A DNA stretch of 64,000 nt, from the NCBI RefSeq assembly GCF_000172175.1, contig NZ_ABJL02000008.1, forward strand, positions 186,001-250,000, written 5' to 3'. Positions 48,952 to 58,188 of this stretch are shown here, in pieces (the stretch's first letter is position 1; each line of letters opens with the position of its first letter). The position numbers and the translations under genes are program-made. The stretch comes from Bacteroides intestinalis DSM 17393 (lineage in GTDB: Bacteria; Bacteroidota; Bacteroidia; Bacteroidales; Bacteroidaceae). The notes beneath the pieces were generated by a model, which worked only from the letters and a program-made list of their open reading frames with translations, ran no database searches and was not told where the DNA came from.

Positions 48952-49890
48952 ATGAGCGAAAAAGCACCCGTAATGGTATTCTCCGGAACTAACTCGAGAT
49001 ACCTTGCAGAGAAAATCTGCGCAAGCCTTGATTGCCCTCTGGGAAAGATGAACATCACCCACTTTGCTGATGGTGAGTTTGCTGTTTCCTATGAAGAGTC
49101 AATTCGTGGCGCACATGTATTCCTGGTTCAATCCACCTTCCCTAATTCCGACAATTTAATGGAACTTCTGCTGATGATCGACGCAGCTAAAAGAGCGTCT
49201 GCTAAAAGCGTTGTTGCAGTCATTCCATATTTCGGTTGGGCACGACAGGACAGAAAAGACAAACCTCGCGTTTCTATCGGCGCAAAGTTAGTAGCCGATT
49301 TACTTTCAGTAGCAGGTATCGATCGTTTGATTACGATGGATCTCCATGCTGATCAAATCCAAGGTTTCTTCAACATTCCGGTAGATCACTTGTATGCTTC
49401 GGCAGTGTTCCTACCCTATATCGAGTCCTTGAAACTGAAAGATCTTGTAATCGCTACGCCGGATGTGGGTGGTTCCAAACGTGCCAGCACATTCTCAAAG
49501 TATTTGGGAGTTCCCCTGGTATTGTGCAACAAATCACGTGAGAAAGCAAACGAAGTTGCATCCATGCAGATTATCGGTGATGTAACCGATAAGAACGTAG
49601 TATTGGTAGATGACATCGTAGATACAGCCGGTACTATCACTAAAGCAGCTAACATTATGTTGGATGCTGGTGCTAAATCAGTACGCGCTATTGCAAGCCA
49701 CTGTGTAATGTCCGATCCGGCATCTTTCCGTGTACAGGAATCCAGTCTGACTGAAATCGTATTTACCGATAGTATCCCCTACTCTAAGAAATGCGCGAAA
49801 GTAAAACAACTCAGTATTGCTGATATGTTTGCAGAAACCATTAAGAGAGTGGTGAATAATGAGTCTATCAGTTCGCAGTATATTATCTAA
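48952..49890 (+). CDS. prs: ribose-phosphate pyrophosphokinase
   Basis: 312 residues, the full length of class I PRPP synthetase. Landmarks: PVMVFSGTNSRYLAEKI, ATP-binding VIPYFGWARQDRKDKPR, metal-binding TMDLHADQIQGFF, the flexible loop around ATPDVGGSKRA, and PRPP-binding VVLVDDIVDTAGTITKAA. It makes PRPP from ribose-5-phosphate and ATP for nucleotide, His and Trp synthesis. Core gene. Confidence 0.96.
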   Translation: MSEKAPVMVFSGTNSRYLAEKICASLDCPLGKMNITHFADGEFAVSYEESIRGAHVFLVQSTFPNSDNLMELLLMIDAAKRASAKSVVAVIPYFGWARQDRKDKPRVSIGAKLVADLLSVAGIDRLITMDLHADQIQGFFNIPVDHLYASAVFLPYIESLKLKDLVIATPDVGGSKRASTFSKYLGVPLVLCNKSREKANEVASMQIIGDVTDKNVVLVDDIVDTAGTITKAANIMLDAGAKSVRAIASHCVMSDPASFRVQESSLTEIVFTDSIPYSKKCAKVKQLSIADMFAETIKRVVNNESISSQYII

Positions 49891-49913
49891 TAGAGAATTG
49901 GATATAAAAAACA

Positions 49914-49950
49914 AAGGCTGCGCAATTCAATATACTGCGCAGCCTTCATT
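49914..49950. terminator. terminator between prs and the MORN gene
   Basis: AAGGCTGCGCA (49914-49924) pairs with TGCGCAGCCTT (49936-49946), followed by a T-rich tract. Usable by both convergent transcripts. Confidence 0.85.
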
Positions 49951-49978
49951 TTTTATTTAAAGTTTCAAATCTTAATCT

Positions 49979-51136
49979 CTACTCCAGTCTTCCCATTTTG
50001 TACGTGCCCTTTTTTATTACTTTCCCGTTTTTATCCGTTTCAACAAAAGGACCGTGCTTTTTGCCTTGCTTGAAGAAGCCTTCGTAACGATTACCGTTTT
50101 TATCCTCCTGTATACCGTTACCTTCTTCCATACCATTCACAAAACCACCTTTATATTTAGTTCCGTCTGTCATAATCAGGGTTCCCTGACCATTGAACTG
50201 GTTATTTTTCCATTCACCTTCGTAAGAATCACCTACATTCCATTTATACGTTCCACGGCCGTCACGTTGGTTATCTTTCCAGTCGCCGTCATAGACCGCA
50301 CCACTTGCCCAAGTAAACACACCTTTTCCGTGTTGCATGCCGTCTTTAAAGTTTCCTACATATTTATTGCCGTTGGCGTGATAATAAATACCGGCTCCGG
50401 TACGTTCACCCTGCACATACGCACCTTCATAGCGGTCACCGGTGTGGAAGAAGTAAATACCTTTGCCATGTTGCATATCATCTTTCCAGTCGCCTACATA
50501 TTTATCTCCGTTGGCATATTCGAAAGTTCCTTTTCCATCACGCACATCATTCTTCCAATCACCTTCGTATTTACAGCCGTCATTCCAGACAAAAGTACCT
50601 TTACCCTCTTTCTTATCATTCTTCCAGGAACCTTCATATTTGGAACCGTTTTTCCAAGTGTATGTACCTTGACCTTCACGTTTATCATTTACCCAGTCTC
50701 CTTCGTAAATATCACCGGTATAGTAGTACATTGTACCTTTGCCTTGCTGATAATCCTGAAACCACATGCCGTCATAACGGTTGTTGTTCATGAAATAGTA
50801 GATACCCTTACCGTGTTGCTGATCTTGGAACCATTGTCCTTCGTACTTTTCGCCGTCAGGAAATGTATAAGTACCATATCCTTCACGTTTTCCTTTCACA
50901 TATTCACCCTCGTAGACATTGCCATTTTTGAAAACCGTCTTACCTTTTCCGTTGGGCTTACGTCCTTTCATTTCACCCGTATATACGGAACCGTCTTTGA
51001 AGGTATGAGTTCCTATCTTTATTTCAGAAGAGAAAGTCGTTTTTACTTTATCGAAGAAACCGGATTTCTTTTCCTGGGCCGTCGCCCCGCCTTGGGACAT
51101 GAATACCAGAATGAGTGCAGTATATAGATATTTCAT
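49979..51136 (-). CDS. exported MORN-repeat protein
   Basis: 385 residues: signal peptide (YTALILVFMSQGGATAQ) and then about 14 MORN repeats of the form YEGEWKNxxxxGxGTxxWxxG (for example YEGSWKNDKKEGKGTFVW, YEGDWKNDVRDGKGTFEYAN). MORN repeats form extended antiparallel sheets that bind lipids or proteins. In Bacteroides they occur in secreted envelope proteins of unknown role. A -7 element (CAAAGATA at 51216-51223 on +) lies upstream. Confidence 0.9.
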   Translation of the reverse strand: MKYLYTALILVFMSQGGATAQEKKSGFFDKVKTTFSSEIKIGTHTFKDGSVYTGEMKGRKPNGKGKTVFKNGNVYEGEYVKGKREGYGTYTFPDGEKYEGQWFQDQQHGKGIYYFMNNNRYDGMWFQDYQQGKGTMYYYTGDIYEGDWVNDKREGQGTYTWKNGSKYEGSWKNDKKEGKGTFVWNDGCKYEGDWKNDVRDGKGTFEYANGDKYVGDWKDDMQHGKGIYFFHTGDRYEGAYVQGERTGAGIYYHANGNKYVGNFKDGMQHGKGVFTWASGAVYDGDWKDNQRDGRGTYKWNVGDSYEGEWKNNQFNGQGTLIMTDGTKYKGGFVNGMEEGNGIQEDKNGNRYEGFFKQGKKHGPFVETDKNGKVIKKGTYKMGRLE

Positions 51137-51167
51137 TGAAAATTATAAATTAGCGATTTTAATAATA

Positions 51168-51200
51168 AGACGTGTAAACGCAGCAACTTGTTACACGTCT
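51168..51200 (-). terminator. hairpin between the M16 and MORN genes
   Basis: AGACGTGTAA (51168-51177) pairs with TTACACGTCT (51191-51200). It either terminates the envelope operon or folds in the 5' leader of the MORN mRNA, since the predicted MORN -7 element (51216-51223) is upstream of it. Confidence 0.5.
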
Positions 51201-51261
51201 CATATAGTATTTGCACAAAGATACAATTAATCTGCTAAAAGGAAGGGGTATCACACCTTTT

Positions 51262-52551
51262 TTATGACATTTTTTTGCCGGATACGATTTCTTTTAATGT
51301 CTCTTTGCACAAATAGCGTGAGGCAAGTTCACGTATCTCGACAGGAGTAATTGTCTTCACAGCTTCTACGGCATCCCTCACATACGAGTCCGGGAGGCCG
51401 GAAGTATGAATAAAGATCCAGGCATCCGCCAGTGAGAAGGCAGACTCATAGCTGCGACACATATCGCCCAACATATAGTTTCTCACCATGGCAAGTTCTT
51501 CGACAGGTACGAGGTCATTTTGTAGACGGTCTATTTCATGGTAAACTTCTTTGATAAGCGGCTCTACAAATTCATTGGCAGTCTCTGCATTGACAACCAA
51601 CAGTCCACTATCGGGATAAGGCATGATACCGGCAGATATACCATACGTATATCCTTTATCTTCACGAATATTAGACATCAAACGGCTACCGAAATACCCT
51701 CCGAACAAGGTAACCAGAACGCGAACTTTCAAATAGTCAGGATGGCGTCGATCCAAAGAAAGCATTCCCATGCGAACAGCACTTTGCATTGCATCGGCAC
51801 GCTCGGTAAAAATACGTTTCTCAGAAGAAGTTACCGGAACATAAGACAGTTTTTCCGGCTTCCGGAAATCTTTACCGAAAGGTTCACTTCCAAAAAGAGT
51901 TTCAATACGACGGATAGCGTCTTCGCTGACCTTCCCCGCAAGATAGATACTGCAATTTCCGGAATGATAATATCGGTCGTAAAACGATTGCAAGACAGAA
52001 GGGTTGATCAAATGATAATCTTCCTTCTGCACTAATTGCCCGCACGGATGCGTATCGCCATATACGGCATTTATCAAAGTGCGATGGGCCAGAAAGTCCA
52101 CCTTGGAGCAGTTCACAAGAAATTGCTGGATATTACTGTCGATAATCACTCCCAACTCTTTTTCAGGGAAAAGAGGTTCTTTTACGATAGATTCAAAAAC
52201 ATCTAAAGTTTCCGGCAGATATTTATTCAAAGAATAAAGGGTGATATAAGCATACTCGGACGAGCTGGAAAGCTCCAACCAGGCACCATAGTAATCCAAC
52301 TTTTCGGCAATGGCCGCGGCTGAATAACGCCGGGTACCTTCGCGCAGCATCCGGTTGGTAAACAAAGCCTGCAAACGTTGGCTCTGTTGCCAGCGTCCAC
52401 CTTCTATCAACAGATCAATTCGGACTACTTCATTATCCCCGGCATTGAGTATATATAAAGGTATGCCATTTTTCATCACCCGACATTCGGGAGATGGCAC
52501 TGCCAGTTGTTCCGGCTCACAAATACGGGGCTGGATAGTTCTGTCTAACAT
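51262..52551 (-). CDS. M16-family peptidase homologue lacking the catalytic motif
   Basis: 429 residues. The pitrilysin/M16 fold is recognisable (NGIPLYILNAGDNEVVRIDL, then RLQALFTNRMLREGTRRYSA). The zinc-binding HXXEH box expected at the last segment is replaced by ALFTN, so the protein is probably not a protease. M16 non-catalytic subunits act as partners of an active one. No active partner gene is next to it. It follows kdsB with a 7-bp overlap at the end of an envelope operon. Confidence 0.8.
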   Translation of the reverse strand: MLDRTIQPRICEPEQLAVPSPECRVMKNGIPLYILNAGDNEVVRIDLLIEGGRWQQSQRLQALFTNRMLREGTRRYSAAAIAEKLDYYGAWLELSSSSEYAYITLYSLNKYLPETLDVFESIVKEPLFPEKELGVIIDSNIQQFLVNCSKVDFLAHRTLINAVYGDTHPCGQLVQKEDYHLINPSVLQSFYDRYYHSGNCSIYLAGKVSEDAIRRIETLFGSEPFGKDFRKPEKLSYVPVTSSEKRIFTERADAMQSAVRMGMLSLDRRHPDYLKVRVLVTLFGGYFGSRLMSNIREDKGYTYGISAGIMPYPDSGLLVVNAETANEFVEPLIKEVYHEIDRLQNDLVPVEELAMVRNYMLGDMCRSYESAFSLADAWIFIHTSGLPDSYVRDAVEAVKTITPVEIRELASRYLCKETLKEIVSGKKMS

Positions 52552-53297
52552 ATTTTCAAGAATTCTTCAGCCTTTTCCAAATCCTGGGGAGTATCAATGC
52601 CAATGGTCTCTACTTCGGTAATACCGGCTTTAATGGTATAACCATTCTCCAGCCAGCGAAGTTGTTCCAGCGATTCTGCCAGTTCCAGTGAAGATTGCGG
52701 CAACGAAGTAATCTCTTTTAAAACTTCAGCACGATAGGCGTATAATCCTATATGCTTATAATAAGTGTGATTTTTCAGCCAATCCTGTTTTTCCACATTT
52801 CGCTGATAAGGAATAATGGAGCGGCTGAAATAGAGTGCATTCATGTTCTTATTCAGCACTACTTTCGGAGAATTGATATTCTCCAAAGCTTCAAATCCAT
52901 TCTCAGGAGTAAAAGGTTTCACCAGTGTAGCAATCTGGGTCGCAATATCGTCGAAGCAAGCTTTTACAGTTTCCAGTTGGGAGGGTTGAATAAAAGGTTC
53001 GTCACCCTGAATGTTGACTATGACATCAAAGTCTCCCTCTATTTTAGTATATGCTTCATAGCAACGATCCGTACCACTTTTATGATTCACGGAAGTCATC
53101 ACTACTTTACCTCCGAAAGCTTTTACAGCTTCTTCAATCCGTTCGTCATCTGTAGCCACATAAGCATCGTCCAAAATACCTACCACTTGTTCATAGACTC
53201 GCTGTATTACAGTTTTACCTCCCAGCATAGCCAACGGTTTTGCAGGAAAACGCGTGGATGCATAACGGGCGGGAATGATTCCTAAAAACTTCAACAT
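52545..53297 (-). CDS. kdsB: CMP-KDO synthetase (3-deoxy-manno-octulosonate cytidylyltransferase)
   Basis: 250 residues from ATG 53297 (the frame is open to 53369; the family starts at MLKFLGIIPARYAS). Landmarks: IIPARYASTRFPAKPLAML (CTP-binding), VNIQGDEPFIQPSQL, RSIIPYQRN, YKHIGLYAYRAEVL and LELAESLEQLRWLENG. It activates KDO for lipopolysaccharide core synthesis. Located in an operon with PBP1A and M16, fitting envelope biogenesis. Confidence 0.96.
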   Translation of the reverse strand: MLKFLGIIPARYASTRFPAKPLAMLGGKTVIQRVYEQVVGILDDAYVATDDERIEEAVKAFGGKVVMTSVNHKSGTDRCYEAYTKIEGDFDVIVNIQGDEPFIQPSQLETVKACFDDIATQIATLVKPFTPENGFEALENINSPKVVLNKNMNALYFSRSIIPYQRNVEKQDWLKNHTYYKHIGLYAYRAEVLKEITSLPQSSLELAESLEQLRWLENGYTIKAGITEVETIGIDTPQDLEKAEEFLKIC

Positions 53298-53375
53298 GTT
53301 TATATTTACAATTTTACAATTTAATAGATCCACGTTCTTCCGCTTTATCCGCGTCGCCCGCATACCCATTTGAAA

Positions 53376-53753
53376 TTACTCTATCTCTTTTAATCCCCGA
53401 CAAATGTAGTCTCTTTTTAAATCGTCGGGTTTATAGACAGTATCATCACACGACAACAAGTCCAAATCCAACCGGACTATTTCTTGTTTTTTCTCTTCAG
53501 GCATCCGCCCCGCTTCCCGTTCAATAGCTTTCAAACAAGAAGTTATTTCCGCCACATCGCTACTGGAAATAAAACGTGCCACCTGATTGGAAAATAAAGA
53601 TGAACGCCGGAAATAAAGCGGCTTAGTCTCCTCTTCCGTAGAAAAACGAATGCCAGGAAACAGTTCTTTCAACCGCTTCCGCGCCAACGAAAGATTCTTT
53701 TTCCGTTGCTCGTTACTACCGATGCTGATTGTATAAACCACTTTCGAAATCAA
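53376..53753 (-). CDS. short HPPK-like (FolK-type) protein
   Basis: 125 residues resembling 6-hydroxymethyl-7,8-dihydropterin pyrophosphokinase: SIGSNEQRKKNLSLARKRL at the start, and VRLDLDLLSCDDTV near the end for the Mg-binding DLD. Canonical FolK has the longer RxGPRTLDLDLL segment; here the preceding GPR is missing, and the total is shorter than usual (about 130-160). It may be a divergent or non-pterin paralogue. Between PBP1A and kdsB. Confidence 0.7.
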   Translation of the reverse strand: MISKVVYTISIGSNEQRKKNLSLARKRLKELFPGIRFSTEEETKPLYFRRSSLFSNQVARFISSSDVAEITSCLKAIEREAGRMPEEKKQEIVRLDLDLLSCDDTVYKPDDLKRDYICRGLKEIE

Positions 53754-53776
53754 TAATTTAGACCGACACTTGAATT

Positions 53777-56098
53777 TTAATCAAAGAAGTCATCCAAACC
53801 GATTTCCGATGCCGGTTCCAGATCAACGTCTCCGTTATCCTTACAGGGATCAAAACCCTCAGGGAGTTGGAATGTCTCACTTTCATCATATCCCAGTGTT
53901 TTGTCTCCAAGCACTTTTACCATGTATTTTGACCAGATAGGCAATGCCATAGAAGCACCTTGCCCATGCGTCATACCATCGAAGTGAATGTCACGTTCTT
54001 CACCGCCTACCCAACATCCGGATACCAATGAAGGGGTAAAGCCCATGAACCAGCCATCTGCATTGTAATTAGTTGTTCCAGTTTTACCACCCATATCGGC
54101 TTTCACGCCTAAGCGACGAACACGTCCACCGGTTCCCTCATTGATTACCGCACGCAGCATAACCAACATCTTATAAGCACTGGAAACGCTGACAACTTCT
54201 TCCATTTCCGGAGAGAACGTAGCCAGTACATTGCCATCACTATCTTCTATACGGGTTACAAACATAGGTGCCACACGAATTCCTTTATTGGGGAATGCCG
54301 TATATGCACTTACCATCTCTCCTACCGAGATTTCGCAAGGACCAAGACAAAGAGCAATAGAAGGTACAATCTCACGATTGCGCACACCGAAACTATGTAA
54401 CAATCGTTTTAACTCATACGGGTTTAATTTACTCATCAATCGCGCCGTAATCCAGTTGTCCGAATTAGCCAGTCCCCATTTCAAAGTCACCATCTCTCCG
54501 TAACGCTTATTATTTGCATTACGAGGCGCCCAAGGTTTACCATTCTCATCGAAGCCCTGAAACTCCACATGCCGCATCTCATCGCAAGGAGAAAATCCAT
54601 TCTCCATAGCCAGTGAATATACATAAGGTTTCATAGTAGAACCAATCTGCCGACGTCCTACCATTGCCATGTCGTATTGGAAGTAATTATAATTAGGTCC
54701 GCCTACATACGCCTTTACATGTCCGTTGTGCGGATCCATTGACATAAAACCGGCACGAAGGAAGTGTTTGTAATAACGGATAGAATCCATAGGCGTCATG
54801 ATCGTATCCTTTTCACCATTCCAGGTGAATACCGACATTTCTTCAGGTGTATTGAAAGCCTTTTCAATTTGAGCATCCGATGCACCGGCTTTCTTCATGG
54901 TCCGATAACGATCAGACTGTTTCATGGTGCGGGCAAGGATTTCATCTACCTGCTCCTTCGTAATTCTATTACTGTAGGGTGCTTGTTTCCGTCCCTTCTT
55001 TTCTTTAAAGAAATAGCCTTGTAGTTCTTTCAGGTGCTCTTCTACTGCCTCTTCTGCATATTGCTGCATACGGGAGTCAATAGTCGTATAGATTTTCAGA
55101 CCATCCGTATAAAGGTTATACTTTGAACCATCTTTCTTTATATTCTTTTCGCACCAGCCGAACAGAGGATTATTTTCCCAATCAAGAGAATCTTCATAAA
55201 ATTTCTGCATCTGCCAGCCCCGATAATCTCCCTTCACAGGTTTCTTGGCATTTAATACTCCACGCAGATATTCGCGAAAATAGGTTGCCATACCTTCTTT
55301 ATGGTCAACACGGGTATATTTCAAGGTCAGTGGAAGTGCTTGCAGTGAATCACATTCTTCGGCAGTGATATATCCTGCTTTACGCATTTGATCGAGCACC
55401 ACATTACGGCGTCCGCGTGAACGCTCGTTGAAACGAACGGGATTATAAAGAGCCGGATTTTTACACATACCAACTAAAGTGGCAGCTTCTTCTATTTTTA
55501 AATCTTTAGGTTCACAGCCAAAGTAAGTGTTGGCTGCAGTTTTAATACCGACTGCATTGTTTAAAAAGTCAAATTTATTAAGATACATCGTAAGTATCTC
55601 TTCCTTGGTATAGTAACGCTCCAATTTCACTGCAATTACCCACTCAATGGGTTTCTGAAACAAACGTTCCATTACATTGTCCGCACTGGGCGAATAGAGT
55701 TGTTTCGATAATTGTTGGGTAATCGTACTACCCCCACCTGCATTCTTCTGGAACAATAAACCACGCTTCACAATGGCGCGAAACAGAGCAATTGCATCAA
55801 TTCCGGAATGCTCGGCAAAACGCACATCTTCTGTTGCAATCAATGCATTGATGACATTGGGGGATAAATCATTATAGCCCACATATACACGGTTCTCTTT
55901 GCTAAACGAATAAGTACCAAGTACCTTCCCGTCTTCCGAGAAAACTTGTGTAGCAAACTTATAATTAGGGTTTTCCAGATCTTCAACAGGAGGCATATAG
56001 CCTATCCAACCTTTAGCAATGGAGAAGAAAACAGTGACGCAAGCCAATACTATGACGGCTAAGAATATCCAAAGGATTTTTATGATGTTCTTTATCAT
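53777..56098 (-). CDS. penicillin-binding protein 1A (bifunctional)
   Basis: 773 residues: a single N-terminal membrane anchor (IIKILWIFLAVIVLACVTVF), a glycosyltransferase-51 domain with catalytic Glu in ATEDVRFAEHSGID (about 88-101) and GGSTITQQLSKQLY, and a transpeptidase domain with SxxK serine in GSTMKPYVYSLAM (about 487), SDN (about 543) and KTGTT (about 673). It polymerises and crosslinks peptidoglycan. First gene of the envelope operon; its -7 element is CAAAGGTA at 56157-56164 on +. Confidence 0.94.
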   Translation of the reverse strand: MIKNIIKILWIFLAVIVLACVTVFFSIAKGWIGYMPPVEDLENPNYKFATQVFSEDGKVLGTYSFSKENRVYVGYNDLSPNVINALIATEDVRFAEHSGIDAIALFRAIVKRGLLFQKNAGGGSTITQQLSKQLYSPSADNVMERLFQKPIEWVIAVKLERYYTKEEILTMYLNKFDFLNNAVGIKTAANTYFGCEPKDLKIEEAATLVGMCKNPALYNPVRFNERSRGRRNVVLDQMRKAGYITAEECDSLQALPLTLKYTRVDHKEGMATYFREYLRGVLNAKKPVKGDYRGWQMQKFYEDSLDWENNPLFGWCEKNIKKDGSKYNLYTDGLKIYTTIDSRMQQYAEEAVEEHLKELQGYFFKEKKGRKQAPYSNRITKEQVDEILARTMKQSDRYRTMKKAGASDAQIEKAFNTPEEMSVFTWNGEKDTIMTPMDSIRYYKHFLRAGFMSMDPHNGHVKAYVGGPNYNYFQYDMAMVGRRQIGSTMKPYVYSLAMENGFSPCDEMRHVEFQGFDENGKPWAPRNANNKRYGEMVTLKWGLANSDNWITARLMSKLNPYELKRLLHSFGVRNREIVPSIALCLGPCEISVGEMVSAYTAFPNKGIRVAPMFVTRIEDSDGNVLATFSPEMEEVVSVSSAYKMLVMLRAVINEGTGGRVRRLGVKADMGGKTGTTNYNADGWFMGFTPSLVSGCWVGGEERDIHFDGMTHGQGASMALPIWSKYMVKVLGDKTLGYDESETFQLPEGFDPCKDNGDVDLEPASEIGLDDFFD

Positions 56099-56210
56099 GT
56101 TTATTACTGTAAATTCACTAAATCAATAAAATAGATTACCTGTAAAAATAACAAGGCAAAGGTACGGAATTATATTGGAACACCCTTATAAATTCTATAG
56201 AAAACTCTTA

Positions 56211-56313
56211 AAACGCCACACTTTATCATCGGAAATACTACATTTTAACGGGTAAAACGCCACACTTCAGCAAGCACAAAGTGTGGCATTTCCGATGATA
56301 AAGTGTGGCGTTT
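56211..56313. repeat. nested inverted repeats of a CGCCACACTT unit
   Basis: Outer arms 56211-56236 and 56288-56313 are perfectly complementary over 26 bp. Inside, GCCACACTT (56259-56267) and AAGTGTGGC (56279-56287) form a second stem, so the unit appears four times, two in each orientation. Resembles a REP-like or binding-site array. Confidence 0.65.
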
Positions 56314-56695
56314 GAGGGGATAGAATATGGCATTTTGGTGACCAAAAAGTGGGGGGGAATTGAGCATTTTAGAGGCATTTTCACTTGGAAATCGACCGTT
56401 CCCATGCTGTTTTCGCTTAGGAAAAAAGTAAAAAAATGAAGAACAAATTACTATCATTCAATACTTTAGTCAAAACAAATAGTGCATTTTTCTTTCTTAT
56501 ATATTCTTTATATAATAACAACAGCAGAAAAGAAAAAGAAAAGTTGCTGCTGATGCCGGTAATGATCCAAACAAATTCCGGCATCCATCTCACCGTATGA
56601 GCAGTTTCATCCCATGGGATTGTTTTTTTCGTCTCATGAGATATTTTTTTTCATTATTTTCTCCCGTCTTTCTTCCGTACTCCGCATCTTTTCCG

Positions 56696-56703
56696 TACCT
56701 TTG
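56696..56703 (+). promoter_or_regulatory. -7 element of pyrB
   Basis: TACCTTTG, consensus match, about 30 bp before the start codon at 56736. Confidence 0.6.
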
Positions 56704-56735
56704 AACTCTCGAAAAGAAACAAAATAACGAACGAT

Positions 56736-57665
56736 ATGGAAAACAGAAGTTTAGTCACCATTGCCGAGCATAGCAAGGAAAAAATCCTCTACATGATCGA
56801 GATGGCGAAGCAGTTTGAAGCCCGTCCCAACCGTAGGCTGCTGGAAGGGAAAGTGGTTGCAACCCTCTTTTTCGAGCCGTCCACCCGTACAAGACTCAGT
56901 TTTGAAACAGCAGCCAACCGCTTAGGAGCCCGCGTAATCGGGTTTAGTGACCCAAAAGCAACGAGTTCTTCGAAAGGCGAAACCCTGAAAGATACCATCA
57001 AAATGGTGAGCAACTACGCCGATATCATCGTGATGCGGCATCATCTGGAAGGAGCAGCCCGCTATGCCAGCGAAGTAACCACAGTGCCTATTGTCAATGC
57101 CGGAGACGGAGCCAACCAGCATCCTTCACAAACGATGCTCGACCTCTACTCCATCTACAAAACCCAGGGTACACTGGAAAACCTGAATATTTTCCTCGTT
57201 GGTGATCTCAAATATGGCCGTACCGTACACTCACTGCTGATGGCAATGCGTCACTTCAACCCAACTTTCCACTTCATAGCTCCTGATGAATTGAGAATGC
57301 CCGAAGAATACAAAATTTACTGCCGCGATCATGGCATCAAGTACGTGGAACATACGGACTTTACGGAAGAAACCATAGCAGATGCCGACATCCTCTACAT
57401 GACTCGTGTGCAGCGTGAACGCTTCACTGACCTCATGGAGTACGAACGGGTAAAGAACGTCTACATCCTGCGCAACAAAATGCTGGAACATACCCGTCCT
57501 AATCTGTGTATTCTGCATCCCCTGCCCCGCGTCAATGAAATCGCATACGACGTAGACGATAATCCGAAAGCTTACTACTTCCAGCAAGCTCAAAACGGTC
57601 TGTATGCTCGTGAGGCTATTCTCTGTGATGTATTGGGCATCACACTGGATGAGGTGAAAGCCTAA
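56736..57665 (+). CDS. pyrB: aspartate carbamoyltransferase, catalytic subunit
   Basis: 309 residues. The carbamoyl-phosphate site FFEPSTRTRLSFETAANRLG and the aspartate-site HPLPRVNEIAYDVDD near the C-terminus are intact. It condenses carbamoyl phosphate and aspartate in de novo pyrimidine synthesis. The adjacent pyrI, 37 bp later, encodes its regulatory subunit, so the enzyme is the allosteric E. coli type. Confidence 0.97.
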   Translation: MENRSLVTIAEHSKEKILYMIEMAKQFEARPNRRLLEGKVVATLFFEPSTRTRLSFETAANRLGARVIGFSDPKATSSSKGETLKDTIKMVSNYADIIVMRHHLEGAARYASEVTTVPIVNAGDGANQHPSQTMLDLYSIYKTQGTLENLNIFLVGDLKYGRTVHSLLMAMRHFNPTFHFIAPDELRMPEEYKIYCRDHGIKYVEHTDFTEETIADADILYMTRVQRERFTDLMEYERVKNVYILRNKMLEHTRPNLCILHPLPRVNEIAYDVDDNPKAYYFQQAQNGLYAREAILCDVLGITLDEVKA

Positions 57666-57702
57666 ATTGTACTTTGTAAATTGCTAATTTGTAAATTGAA
57701 AG

Positions 57703-58164
57703 ATGAGCGAAAAAAAACAAGAATTGCAGGTTGCCGCATTAGAAAACGGTACCGTTATCGACCATATCCCCTCTGAAAATCTGTTCACCGTAGTCTCTTT
57801 GCTGGGACTTGAACACATGAACAACAATATCACCATTGGCTTTAATCTCAAAAGCGGAAAGCTGGGTACTAAAGGCATTATTAAGATTGCGGATAAATTT
57901 TTCTGCGATGATGAAATTAATCGTATTGCCGTGGTAGCGCCTAACGTAAAGCTGAATATTATCCGGGATTATGAAGTGGTGGAAAAACGTGAAGTTAGCC
58001 TTCCTGAAGAACTTCGCGGCATTGTAAAGTGTGCCAACCCCAAATGTATCACGAACAACGAGCCCATGGCGACGTTATTCCATGTAGTAGACAAGGAAAA
58101 TTGCGTGATCCGATGTCACTATTGCGAGAAAGAGCAAAACAGGAACGAAATTGAAATAATATAA
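57703..58164 (+). CDS. pyrI: aspartate carbamoyltransferase, regulatory subunit
   Basis: 153 residues. Allosteric nucleotide-binding domain (QVAALENGTVIDHIPSENLF) and zinc domain with cysteines in CANPKCITNNEP and IRCHYCEKEQ (about residues 109-141). It mediates CTP/ATP control of PyrB. Confidence 0.96.
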   Translation: MSEKKQELQVAALENGTVIDHIPSENLFTVVSLLGLEHMNNNITIGFNLKSGKLGTKGIIKIADKFFCDDEINRIAVVAPNVKLNIIRDYEVVEKREVSLPEELRGIVKCANPKCITNNEPMATLFHVVDKENCVIRCHYCEKEQNRNEIEII

Positions 58165-58188
58165 GAGCTCGTAACTCATGTAACTGTC

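Larger units (their letters stand above)
56099..56735. other. intergenic region with inverted repeats and divergent promoters
   Basis: 637 bp between PBP1A and pyrB. Contains the PBP1A -7 element (56157-56164), a 26-bp inverted-repeat structure (56211-56313), a G-run (56350s), two short palindromes followed by T-runs (56612-56623 and about 56635), and the pyrB -7 element (56696-56703). No gene is visible. Confidence 0.65.

Noticed and set aside
56612..56650. Two palindromes followed by T-runs before pyrB, considered as a PyrR/attenuator-type element
   Set aside because: They lie upstream of the predicted pyrB -7 element and have no loop; they would not be in the pyrB transcript.
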